A stretch of 64,000 nucleotides of DNA from Trogon surrucura (taxonomy: Eukaryota > Chordata > Aves > Trogoniformes > Trogonidae): assembly GCA_020746105.1 (NCBI GenBank), contig CM036621.1:51370264-51434263 (forward strand). Reading direction: 5' to 3'. Of the stretch, positions 49,758-61,556 are shown piece by piece. The notes beneath the pieces were generated by a model that had not been told where the DNA came from, made no database searches, and worked only from the letters and a program-made list of their open reading frames with translations. The stretch's first letter is position 1. The number at the start of each line of letters is the position of its first letter. Position numbers and translations under genes: made by a program.

Positions 49758-50188
49758 TTAAATACACAGCTCTGTGATCTCTCCATCACTGCTCGCTATT
49801 CCTGCCTCTAGCAGTCATGAATCTCTTCCCCTTGATAATGAAAAGGATAAAGGCACTTTCTTACATGTAACTCATTTTCTTTTAGCCAATTAAGGCACAC
49901 ATTTGCATTTTTGAGAGCAAATATGGACACAAAGTCAGAAAATGAAAATATGAGCCCAATATACTAACCACACATACTGAAAAATCACCTTATCGCAAGA
50001 ACCAGGATGACTCAGAAAACAAATGTAAACAGCTGTGATTTAGCACGGACTGACACCCAATGTATTAAAATAAATTGCCCATGATTTCTCACGAGCTCTA
50101 TGCTAATGCACTCCATAAAACGTCAGTGAAAACGCAGCAGTGCATAACTATCTAGACACTTTACTTGGTGGCAAATAATAGAAGTAAT
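49758..50188. other. Non-coding stretch
   Basis: Nothing supported. Confidence 0.5.
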
Positions 50189-50223
50189 ACTTCCTTTCCC
50201 TGACCAGGACAGGGAAAGGAAGT
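50189..50223. repeat. Perfect 14-bp hairpin
   Basis: ACTTCCTTTCCCTG (50189-50202) is followed by the 7-base loop ACCAGGA and the exact reverse complement CAGGGAAAGGAAGT (50210-50223). The arms hold ETS-like GGAA cores. The stem is too short for a typical microRNA precursor and pairing does not continue outward. Confidence 0.85.
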
Positions 50224-53200
50224 TAATCTGCATCTCCAGCCTTTCAGGGAATGTTCCAGGTTTGTAAAGCATGAGTCAGCAACACTGCTGCTATAGAGGT
50301 TTTTTCCAAGCATGCTACTGGCAACAGTCTTCTGCCTTTCCCAGCTTTGTTATGCCTGCGTAAGCATCCATCAGGAAATAGCCACCTTTCTATATAATGG
50401 GATCGGTGAATTGATTGCCATTTATTCATTATCATGTTAAAAGTCGTCACAGACCTGTATGATCACAATATAATTCTATACAGCTAAGAGCTCCACAGGA
50501 AGAAGGAGTTAAACTAACAGGTGAAAGTGGGAGAAGTCAAGTCTCTTACTAAATTACTTCAATGGTTTTATTGGTACTGCTACCACAGTAATACCACAAG
50601 CACCTTTGTTACTGCAGCAAAAAGTCACCATACTAAGTTTCAGGATCAAATTTTGCACATATGCAGCTTCCTCAAACAAAACATCTCAATCCCTTTGTGA
50701 AGATGATGAATACCCCTACTGAGGAACACATTCACAGTTCTTCATCTGTTATACAGACAAAAAATAAGGAAGAAAAGAACACAAGCTTTCAGAAATTAAC
50801 CTGGCAGTCTACATCTTTACTCAGCAACTGCAGGTCTGCACCTAATCACTACTCCCTCCAGTTGAGGCCATGTCAGCTGACATTCAGTTCATCCTCCATT
50901 GACTTCTGTGCTTTGATGGTTATTTTCTTGACAGGTTACACAGGGCCCTCCCTAAAGTTACTAAACCAAACTTCTGCTAACTGTCCCTAACTCTTAATAC
51001 TTAAGCACTGCTTGACAGAGAGTGAAGGACAGAAATGTATTTCCTTCCTCAAAACAGAAAAAGCTGAAATAAGTCCTCCCTTCCCTCAAACGTAAAAAGC
51101 ACTGACATAACCTCACCACTTGCTGCCTCTGATCTTCAAGGCAGGCAGTACACTCATCTGATGGGAAGCCAGCACCCCAGAGTGACTCTAGTGCATGTCA
51201 CATCCTGTCCAGCTGATAGCACAGGGCCATGGGGAAACTGAGGTTAGCTGGTACACAGGTAATGGAAAATGTTGCAGGGCACAAAAGTTGCAAACCCGTA
51301 TGAAAAAACTTTCATCAGGACCACAATGAGCCATTGGCTCCACTCTTATCCCCAAAAAAAACAGTTTTACATGGATTACGTTGCCCATAGCTAATAATTG
51401 TTGAGTCCATCAATCATTTTCAGCCTGCTTTAGTGCAGAAGCAGAAGTAACCCTCCTCCTCCAAGTCACATGAAAGCACACATCCAAGTAAGAAACAGAC
51501 CCTCCAAGTGACCCCCCTCAATGCCCCAGCTGACCGGAAAGCCATAACACAGGACTCTTATTTGCCACTGAAAAATGTGCCTAGCAGACAGCATTTGTCA
51601 TTAGTAAAAGAGTAGGAAAATCTTCACTGAGACTTCTTCATCAAGCACAAGACTTAAATCAACAGGAAAGTCAGCACCATTAATTCCAATGTGCAACAAA
51701 ATACTTGTTTCATGCAATCATAGGACAAGGCAACACTAATAATGGTGATGTCACCCTAATCCTAGTGAACAAACCAGGGATATTGAGATCCAGCATACAA
51801 CAGCCATAAAGCAAACCTTCTCCTTACCTCCGCCACACGCGCTAAGAGAGGGCTGTCTAAGAAGTGAGGTTAAAAAATGGACAACAATCTCAGGACAGAG
51901 ACAGACAGGGAGGCCGAGATCGCTCCTGATGCTGCTCCCTGCACAAGAGCCCTGGGACGAACTGAGGCCACGCATTGCTTCTGAATGCCTTTGGCACATT
52001 TGGTCCCCATGCCATTTGTTTAAATGAAGGTGAGTGCCAAACATCACGTCATTCTGGCAGCGTGCCCTGGAGTTCACAAACTGTAATCCAACACACCTCA
52101 TTGCCAATGAGCACTCTGGCTTCTGTTGCTTTTTTGTATCAGCTAAAAAAAAGGTCTGTCTTTTGATAATCCAAACCATCTTATGCTACGTCTGTGGCCA
52201 AAGTATTTTAAGTCCTGATCTAGAATTAATTCTCTTCTTACAGTGTAAGTGCCCCTTACCTCTACTTCAGAAAAAGACACTGTTTGAAATAATTTCCATT
52301 TTTTGCCAGCGTAACATCTTATTTTCTTCTTCGCAGCTGGAAGGAATGATTTGTAACATGAATCTTAAAAACCCAGATCAAAGGAGGAGGTTAAAATGAT
52401 TGGTAAATCACAGGTGTAAGAAATATATATAGGTATTGTTTGTTTAAAAAAAAAACCACACAAAAAAAAACAGAGTATCCTCACCAACTCTAATTTATTA
52501 ACAAATAGCTGATACCCTTTCTTTGTTTTTAGGAGAACACAGAGGACTGATAAGATGCTGTGCACAAGAGATAAGAGATATTTCCACAGGAGATGAAAAC
52601 CATTCATCTGAGGGGATCACACTGTCACAAATTTGACTCATTATCCACTGATATTGTAAAAACTAGGCAGCTCTACTCATCTGCTAACAATGCCATTGCT
52701 TCCTCTTTGTGAGAAATCCTTCCATTCCCCTTCTCCAACTCTGCAGCAAAACCTTGGATTCTGACATCAAGCCCAGCATCAGCATTAGTCCTTGAGACAG
52801 AATTTGCAAAACATTAATGAAATCAGAATGAGACTGCATTTTGGCTTGTTGCCCTTGGGTAATGGAAGTGAAATTAAAAGTAGAGGGAAGAAAAGGCACT
52901 TGCTCATAGCTAAAAACAGATTACTGAATGCATTTTTCAAGAATTAAAACATTTTATACACTCTTTATTTCAGGTTTTTCTACTCCAATGAGTCTAGCGA
53001 TAAGAGATACCAGGAGGAAATAGTATTAAAAGCAACTAAGAAAAACTAACAAGCAAAACATTCCTTTAAAGAATTTTATTTAGGCAGGAAAACGTATTAG
53101 GTAAGAAGCCTTCTGCCAAAGACAGAAAAATACAAGGGCCAAGAGAACAGAAAGATACATAATAGAGGAAAACAAGAAATAGAATTGCACGTAAGAAAAA

Positions 53201-55140
53201 CAGGAGAGATAATACCCCGAAAAAAGAATCATAAATACTTTCCCCCAAGAAACTGGATTTATCAATCGCCCCAGCGATTTATTGAGTTAAAACTGATTAT
53301 TCATCACATTCCAGAGGGATGTATTGCTGTTTGCAGTGAGCCACATCCCTACCAGGGCTGACATTCTGGCTCAGGGTTCCTGCCCATCTCGGGACCCAGA
53401 CTGGCCATTTCAGGAGACCAGGCTTTCTCACAGAGCTATCGTCACTCCTGGTTTACCCGGGCTAGAAACTGCTTTTCCTGAAGATTTTATCACCTGTTTT
53501 TTATTCTGGTTTTCAAAAGGCACGCTGAAGCTTCAGATTAAAAACACACACAGATTTTGATCGCTGCCCTACAAACACATATTCCTTCCAAGTTTAAACG
53601 CAGAGCTAAGAAGTCTGATCAGCTGTAGGACAGTTGAGAAAAACAACATTACAACGAAGTCTGGTTTGCAAAGTACTGGGGTGAGAACTAGCAGCCAAGA
53701 AGTTAATGCAAGATGGATATACCTTTCTCCCTCTCCATCAAGGCAAGGGAGCAGATTTTCAATCCTGCCTAGATTTTATTTATTTAATTGTTTTAGGGCA
53801 TAGTCCCCACTGCAAATCAATGACATCTATATTCCTTAAGTACTTGACACATTGGAAAGTTCAATACAATGGAAGTCACCTAGTACTTTTTATTCTGCAG
53901 TGTTTTATCTCGCTGTTTCCCTTATAACATTAAGAGGTTAAAGCAAGCAAAGTCAAAAGATATTAGGGGAAGAGGTTAAAAAAACTACTCAGGGGAACTA
54001 AAATGATACTGTCAAAAAAATCCCAATCTATTTGCTTCATTTTGAAACACAGAAATAATTTCTGAAGTGACAGTGATATGTCAAAAAGCCATCAGTGAGA
54101 TGTTTTTCCAGCACTGCCCCACCCTGCCAGGCTACCGAGAACTGTGCATAAAAGCTGAGACACATGCGGTTTTTGGCGGCAGTGAATGAGTTAAAAGAAG
54201 TTTGCTTCCTCCATGAAAGCAATACAGTATGAAACCACCACTATGCTTTCTGCTGTGTGCTGTGACAGATTGTACCTGCTCTGAGCAAACCAGCAAATTT
54301 AACCCTGTTCTTGCTGATGCTAAAATTGTTATTAAGACAACCCCACATATGATACAATGGGAGGCAGTTTTGCACTCTTGCTATATTAACCCAAGACAAT
54401 AGCCAAGCACTCAGGCTTGTGTCATGCCCTTTGGTAGCTTGCAGCTGAAAGAACTAATTAAATAGCTAGAGTATATGCATACACATTAAAAAAAAAAACC
54501 TTTACAGTGCTTGCCAGAACAATTTGAAAACCTATGCAAAGCTGCAACAAAACATAGTTTGACAAAATGAAGAATAGTAACTATTGTTTAAATGAAACAA
54601 ACAAACAAGAAATAAACCCACAAAGAACAGCCCACACCCTCTATCACATTCATTCCCACATTCTCAAAATCACATTCAAATACAGAGGTGTCCTACCTTT
54701 TCGATCCGTGAACAAGCAGATTCCAATCAGTATGTCACGTCCAAGACTATCTACTGGAGAATCTGTTAATATAAAACAAAGGCAGGGGGAAAAATGACTG
54801 AAAAACAATTTTTGCTGAAAAATAGTTTTCAGTTATTAGAAAAGTTTTTTTCCTATTTTGCAAAGACAGATCCATACAAGTAATGTGTGCGTGAAGGTGT
54901 GTGTGCATATAATATACACTATGTATGCATCAAACCACAGAAGTTTTATTACCTATACATTTCAATTCATCCAGTGCACTGCTATGGAATTTAATCTACT
55001 GCAGACTAAATCCAAAAAGCTACAGCATAAAGGTATAACTCTTTCAAATCCTGAACAAGCAGACAGAGCAGACATTTTTAAAAGAAAATCATTACCAGTT
55101 CATACGCTGCCATACCACAAAAGCCTATCCTTAAATAACT
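50224..55140. other. Long non-coding stretch
   Basis: No supported gene or repeat family in 4.9 kb; short A-runs only (for example 52446-52470 and 54488-54498). Confidence 0.5.
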
Positions 55141-55770
55141 GCTGCATAATCATTCTCCAGGAGTGTTGTTATCCATCGGCTCGCTGCCTATCTCCAGACA
55201 GACGCAGTCTGCAAGCCACCAGCTTGTATCTACCATGTGTACGTCAGGAAGAGGAAAACTGCAAATTAGAAGTCCCCGCAGTGGTGAAAAGGAAAAGAGG
55301 GTGAGTGGGAGAGGAAGAGGGAGTTCACTGGCCACAGAAATTTCGAGAATGATGACAAACCAGCCGGCTCCGCCATCATCCACTTACAATAGGATGCTGC
55401 ACCTCGCGGCTGCTGAAGCAGTTTGTCAAGGGGATGCTGGTATCAAATGCCTGACAGGCATTTTAATTGCATCCAACCAAGTGTGTCCCCAGGAATCGGG
55501 CCTTTAATCCTATGAATATCATCAACTGGTTTCTTTTGTGCTGCTGCCAAGCACACACAGGCACGCACTGCACACAAGCAGCAGCGCACTCAGTTTCCAC
55601 TGCGATGCCGATCAAAATCCTAAACAGGTTTTACGGACCGTACATGCTGAAAAGGAGGTCTTGAGGGATTTAGCATTTTCTGCATTAAGGATTAGCAGGG
55701 TGATTCGTGCTCCCCCTTTATTTTTCTATCTAGTGCTTCTGTTCACGTGTTGGAACCAGCTTGCCTATGC
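55141..55770. other. CpG-bearing patch, possible regulatory DNA
   Basis: This patch has more CpG than its surroundings: I count 11 CpG in 55171-55500, and more to 55750. It contains a TACGTCAG motif like a CRE half-site (55241-55248) and a TTTTAATTGC element (55460-55469). Open frames in three phases overlap here without a recognised domain. It could be a conserved element, a minor promoter or an old exon, but nothing decides between them. Confidence 0.25.
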
Positions 55771-58053
55771 TGTTATTTGAGTCTTGCATTTGCTTATTCA
55801 TACTAATGAGAAATAAAACCGGGGAAAACACAGAAGTGCTGCAGGGCTGTAGGAGCGAGCAGGGACCCTTCAAGATTAATACAACAGAGGAACAGAGTTC
55901 ATGGCACAGTTCAGCTCACAAACCAGTTGCTGTGAGGGGTCCAGTTTTACTGCCACTAGTCAGTGATTGAGTCTGCCTTGGTCTCACCCCACTATTCCAA
56001 GGCTTTCTCCAGAAGAATGTTAATCTGAGTAGGGCAAGGAACCTGTGAACTGGGAAATCACCCAGTGTTTTTTGATGAGACATGGCACGACTAGGGAGGG
56101 GAGAGGCAGGAGAGAAGGGGTAGAGGAATATGAAGGAATTTTTTTAAGAGAAAGAGAGAGAGTCACAAAAAGTTGAAAGATGAACCGGTTTGTTTTCAAG
56201 CATTTTAAGTTTGTAACGAAAGGGCATAAGCAGCTAACAAGTAGTGAAGAGAAACCAATGAGCCCAACCACATTCTTAAAGGGCTGAAGACAAGCTTAAA
56301 TTTCTCTGCAGTCAGGACACACAAGCCAACTGGTTCCACTTCCCAACAGCAAGCCGGTGTTTCTCAGCCCCCATGATAGCAGAGCCCTTGAGAGGTAAGG
56401 ATGTCAACAGGAGAAGGAAATATCTCCTGAGCACAAAGTTTGGGAGAGGTCCAACAAACCTCATTACCTTTGCGAAGGACAAGGAGTTTGCAGGAAGCAG
56501 TAATAAAACTCCAATGGATTTCCAGAACTTCTTTCTCAAAACTTTAGGGGAAGAGGACTTCAAAGGGAATCAATTCCCTTCTGCCTTCCCCCACAACCAT
56601 GACAAGATGACTTTCCACATATCCATCAAACTTTGTATCAACCAGAAGTTCCACCTCCATTGCTATAAACAGATTCTAGTGCCTTAAAGCATCCGTCCTG
56701 ACCCAACAGTTTTCCCCAACTCTCTAAATCACTACAGCAGTGAGGACGATGAGGAAATGGAGGAAGACAGCTCCAAAGAACAGTCTATATGGGACAAGGA
56801 TGATGGTGGAGCAGGTATTGCATGGCGGCAAAAAGGCCTTCAGAAAGAACGGGAAAAAAAACCGAGCAAGAGCAGCACTAGCGCAATTCTTAGACCTTTC
56901 CTCTAAGAAAGCCTCCTGTGACTCATCGGAAGGGGTGCCTGCTGCTGCCAAACCTCCCACTGCAGAGCTCATCTTCTGCAGAAACCAAGTAAACTCTAAT
57001 CCTGCCCTCGTCTTCCTCAGCTCCACCTTTTAACAGTTGGTGCCTGTTCACAGCATTGCTGCCATTCCTCCCTCACTTCTACAGCTCCCCTCCACCAGCC
57101 ACTCTTCCCCTCAGGTAACCAGGAACTCTGAGAGATCCGAGGAACAACACCACAGACTTGGTTGGGACAGTGTAGCCCTGAAAGAAGCCCTGAAAACTCT
57201 CCTGTAATTTCTCTCATATATTTCTGACAGACCTCATGTTGTTCGCAAGGGACTAATACATATTGCCAGGCTGTGTCCTACATGCTGGAGCCCAGGGCTG
57301 AATCTTCAGCCATCTAAATCTCCTTCACTCTGCCCATGTAAGCATTTCCAGGAACCCAATCTGCCAAAACAGCCCATGGCAAATGGTTTCATCATAAGAT
57401 ACTGCAAATAAGAGACAATCTAAATAATACAGTTTGTTCTAGCTGCCCTGCGATATTCCTATAAAAGCATTTCTGACAAGACAAAAGGCACAGGAGGAGA
57501 CAGAGATGAAAAGCCTGATCAAGGTAGATGCTCAAACACAGGGAACACTCATCCCTGTCTGATATTTAACCTGTTTTCCTGGCTCAGCCAGGAGATCAAG
57601 TTCATCTACAAAGCAAACTCATCACATAAAATTAATGCACTCAACACATGCAACAGAAATACTTGCAAGTAAAAAGAAAATACAAACATTAGTGAGTTAA
57701 CAAGTCAGTTTTCTGGAAACATTTAAATTATGAACTCATGCTATATAACATGTATTTTCAGCACAATACCTCCCAAATAGGAATAGAGACATTTACAGTC
57801 TCAGTAAAGGACATGGTGAGACTGTAACTGAAGCCTTGTCTAAATTCTAAAAGAACTTGCACATTCAGGTGTGTTTTTCTCTTTGATACAGATATTCATG
57901 CAAGACAGTGCACCCTGCTTCATTCTTTTAGTGTAGGAGACCCCAGAAAATCCAACTGCATACTGGGTCTCTCTGAACAAGGTGCTGGGCAAAACAGGAG
58001 ACAAATTCTATTTTAATTCATTATTACTTTGAAAAGCCAAAACACAAAAGGGG
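55771..58053. other. Non-coding stretch
   Basis: No supported gene or family-level repeat. A GA-rich run occurs near 56149-56161. Confidence 0.5.
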
Positions 58054-58618
58054 TGTCATGGCTTAACCCTAGCCAGCAAGTAAGCCCCACACAGCCACTT
58101 GCTTGCTCCCTGCCCTGGTGGGATGCAGGGGGTAGAACTGGAAGAGTAAAAGTAAAAAAACCTCATGAGTTGAGATAAAGACAGTTTAATAAGTAAAGCA
58201 CAAGCCACACACACAAGGAATTCATTCTCCATCTCCCATGGGGAGTTCAGCCATTTTCAGGAAAGCGGGGCTCTGTCACGCATAACAGTTTCTTGGGAAG
58301 ACAAATACCATCATTCCAAATGTCCCCCCTTCCTCCTTCTTCCCCCAGCTTTGTATGCTGAGCATGATGTCACAGGGTCTGGAACATCCCTCTGCTCAGT
58401 TGGGATCAGCTGTCCTGGCTGTCTTCCCTCCTAGATCTTTGTGCAGCCCCAGGCTACTCACTGGTGGGGCAGAAAAGGCCCTCAGTGGAATAAGTACTAC
58501 TCAGCAATAACAAAAGCATCCCTGATTTATCAACACTTTTTCCAGTACAAATGCAAAGCACAGCCTCACAGCAGTTACTATGAAGAAAATTAACTCTAAT
58601 GGAACCGAAATCAGCACA
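58054..58618 (-). mobile_element. Solo LTR, avian ERVL-type, antisense
   Basis: This 565-base block lies between TGTCATGG and AGCACA, the TG...CA ends of an LTR. On the minus strand it starts with a TGTGCTGATTTCGG segment and 'agagttaattttcttcat', the usual avian ERVL LTR opening. It carries ATTAAA (58195-58200 as TTTAAT on plus) followed by 'ctgtctttatctcaactca' and closes with 'ggctagggttaagccatgaca' territory. Flanking 5-mers are AGGGG (58049-58053) and AGGTG (58619-58623), which fits a 5-base target duplication with one change. No internal retroviral sequence is adjacent. It is related to, but not the same family as, the LTR near 35.2-36.0 kb. Confidence 0.85.
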
Positions 58619-58643
58619 AGGTGGCAATGGTAGCATTCTCTTC

Positions 58644-58780
58644 ATTTTCAGGACAATGAAAAAGAATGAATTAAGGGGCTTGGATTTGGCCAAGGTCATA
58701 CACAACCTCTATTGCCAAGCCAAGCGGGAGACCCTCCCAGAACCTCAGCCGAAAGATCTCTCCACCCAAAGCGCTGCCAA
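58644..58780 (-). mobile_element. MIR-type fragment, antisense, beside the LTR
   Basis: The plus strand keeps the order of reverse-complement MIR landmarks: 'attttcaggacaatgaaaa', 'gaattaaggggcttgg', 'ttggccaaggtcatacac' (the best-matching part), 'gccaagcgggagaccctccc' and 'ctctccacccaaagcgctgcc' territory. It begins about 25 bases after the LTR, so the LTR landed at or very near the edge of this older repeat. Substitutions are many and the assignment is by eye. Confidence 0.5.
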
Positions 58781-61391
58781 AATCCTGCAACCAGCCTTTA
58801 ACAAAGCACTTGGAGGGGGGGTTGGTTACTTCTTTTTTAGCAAAGACTGGGTGAACATTTTATGCAATGCCTAAAATAGCATCCAATATCATCAGTGATG
58901 TAGATTAAGATGAATAAGTCTACAGAACAGAAACTGCACCACTCTGGTAAAAATAGGCCTGGAACAGGGAATTTTCTTCTTATCCGCTATTGTCTTGCCA
59001 CTTATAATAGTGCTGGGGATGGCTGCCTGCTGGAGAGGTTGAGAGGAGACGGATGGTTCACCAGACTGCGTAAATATTTCCTGTTCTTCTGCAGTAGTAA
59101 TAAACATCAGACTAACCTATTTTATCAGCCTGTTGAGGGACAACTTTGCTTTTCCTTTTTTCCCCTCCTTGAGAGGGGAACAGCAGAGTAGAAGGGCATT
59201 AATTAAACTCTGGAAAAATACATGCAGTACAGCACACTAGCTCTTTCACTAGGGCTACACTGTGAGGAAGGCTGAGGCTGGAGTCACCGTCTGTATCTCT
59301 ATGGTTACTGGTAATGGAGAGGATGAAGCGTGGGGAGGAGTTAGGAAAAGCTGCCGGCTGAGTTTGCAGCTTCTGTGGTGCAAAGGACTTCACGGCAGGT
59401 TAGGAAGTTTCCAGATGCAGGGTGACCCTGGCTTTGTTTTTAGCCTCCCCTGCAAATAGCAAGTGTACAAGAGCTGATCTACTCACCTCATGCAGCCTGT
59501 CCCTTCAGAGCCTTTTTAATGACGTTATTTCCTTTACAGTAGCAGCGTCTCCAGCTTTATATCTACAGGAGATTTTAACACCTTTATGGGACCTACCTGT
59601 CCTTCCTCCCAGGTTACCAATGCATCCATGCAAAGGCATCCCTTCACACAAAGTTTCACGGCCAGCTCTCTTGCAACCATTGACCCACTAGCTCACACTA
59701 CACCGGGCTTCTGTGCAGCATGGTCATACAAAAGAGCCTTCAAAACCCAGGCAACCTATGTTCTCTCTTTTTCCTATCTCAGCTTATTTATTTTAAACTT
59801 GTCAGACAGATATTTTCAGGCATGATCTCTCTTTTGTGAATCCAAGCTGACTCTTCTCAACTAAATAATAGATATGAGAAGTACCTAGAAAGAGATCTCC
59901 TATTTCCATTTTGCTCTGTGGCAGCATGTCACTGAAATCAAGCTGAAAGACGTAGGATATTCAAATCCTCCCAGGCCTGCTTTTCAGAACAAACAATTCT
60001 GCACAGAACCCTTTGAAGCTATCAGGATAAATGTATTCTTAGGTTTTCTTAAGAAATCCTTCATTTCTAGCTTAGAGACCAGTGAGAACAAAAGAATAAG
60101 AAAGTAAAATTCATGAAAGGTGTTTGTCAGGCTCCAAACCTTGTATATCTATGTATACTAGTATATGTATAGTTACTTGTAACAGCTGTAATGCAAGTTT
60201 TTGCATAATAACCTCATAATAAATCAACACTTCTGCTCTCTGGGTACTGCAAATGGAGAGGAACAGCCCAGTCTCACTGCTCATTCAGCTTCTGGGGTAC
60301 CAGTGTCAGTGGCAGCTGGGCAAAGCACCTCGAACTCAAAATCCACCCATGGAGGAAAAGGAAAAAGTAGTGAGTTGAGTACTCACACTCCAAATTTTGA
60401 CATGACAGAAGCAAACCTCTGTCTTGGAGAACCACTTAAAAACCACTAAATTCACGTGGTGTGTCTCTATCAGACCAAAATGCAAGTGTCTTGTTACCAA
60501 CACATTGGGCCCAGTAGGCTCAGTGATTTTCTCACTGCCCTAGAAGAAAATTTCAATTTTCAGCTGGTTCCTCAAGCCTGCAAAATCAGGAATAATTGAT
60601 AGCACCAGCACTCTTGCAGAAAACAATGCCACTTGAGACTACCATGACCTTGCACAAAACCAGATCACTGAACTGCACACGTCCACAAGCACAATGTCTT
60701 CAGGGGCTGCAAGACAGACCTGTGTAGCCAACACTGTGTTATTAGGAGACTTAAAGAACATACAAGCTAACACAAAGCTCCTTAGACAATCCCAAGCCAC
60801 TGGTGTGTCTACCATAGATTCATTACTCTTTTAAACATGTAGGTAAAAGGGTGAGTTTATTCTTCTTTTGCATTTTTATTTCACCTTTAAGTCCACTTCC
60901 TGCAGGGAGATAAACTGTATAGTTTTGCACTACTACATAAAGAAGTAGTTGTACTGTTATAGCTACAACAAGCTAAGGTCATAACAGAAAGCAAGTTTAG
61001 GGAACAGTATTTGCTCTCATCAGACCAGTGCTGGTGCACACAACATGCAAAACACAAATGATAATAAATCCTCTGGCCTACCTAAAGATACCATTTTCCT
61101 AGATTCCTCCCTCACATGTCAACAAGAGATGGAGGCAACTCTAGCTGTCACAACAAACACCAAGTCCTTTGAGAGATTGGGGATTCATGACCTCTCCGAG
61201 ATAAAAGGGAGGATGAGGTTTTGTAAGTCTCTCAGAACTGAGTTTTTCCTCAGTAAGAGTTACGGCTGTCAGAAAAAGGCAAAGATAGACTGACATAGTT
61301 AAAAACAATGTTTTTGGTGTTGCCTTGACCATTACAGGGTAACCAACCCTTCTTTTAGTTCCAGTTCTCTCTCCCACTTGCCACTACCTGG
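58781..61391. other. Non-coding stretch
   Basis: No supported gene or repeat family. A short AT palindromic patch lies near 60148-60168. Confidence 0.5.
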
Positions 61392-61556
61392 CTCTTTGAT
61401 GCAAAGCCTCCTCCCAGCTCCCTTCCAAATGCTGCTTCATCCTCATTCCTCCTCTTCCATTTGTCTCCCACTCTTCCCCTTTTGCTTCCATCACTGCCCT
61501 CTCCTTCTTCCTGTACCTCTCCTTTACCTCCCTCTTCAATATCTCCTCCCCTAACA
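61392..61556. repeat. Polypyrimidine tract
   Basis: From 61441 to 61555 I count 16 purines in 115 bases, about 86% C+T on the plus strand. The minus strand therefore reads as a Glu/Gly/Arg/Lys-rich frame, which is a base-composition artefact and not a protein. Confidence 0.8.

Noticed and set aside
50189-50223. MicroRNA precursor
   Set aside because: The stem is 14 bp and pairing stops at its base, well short of the roughly 30-bp stem of a typical precursor.
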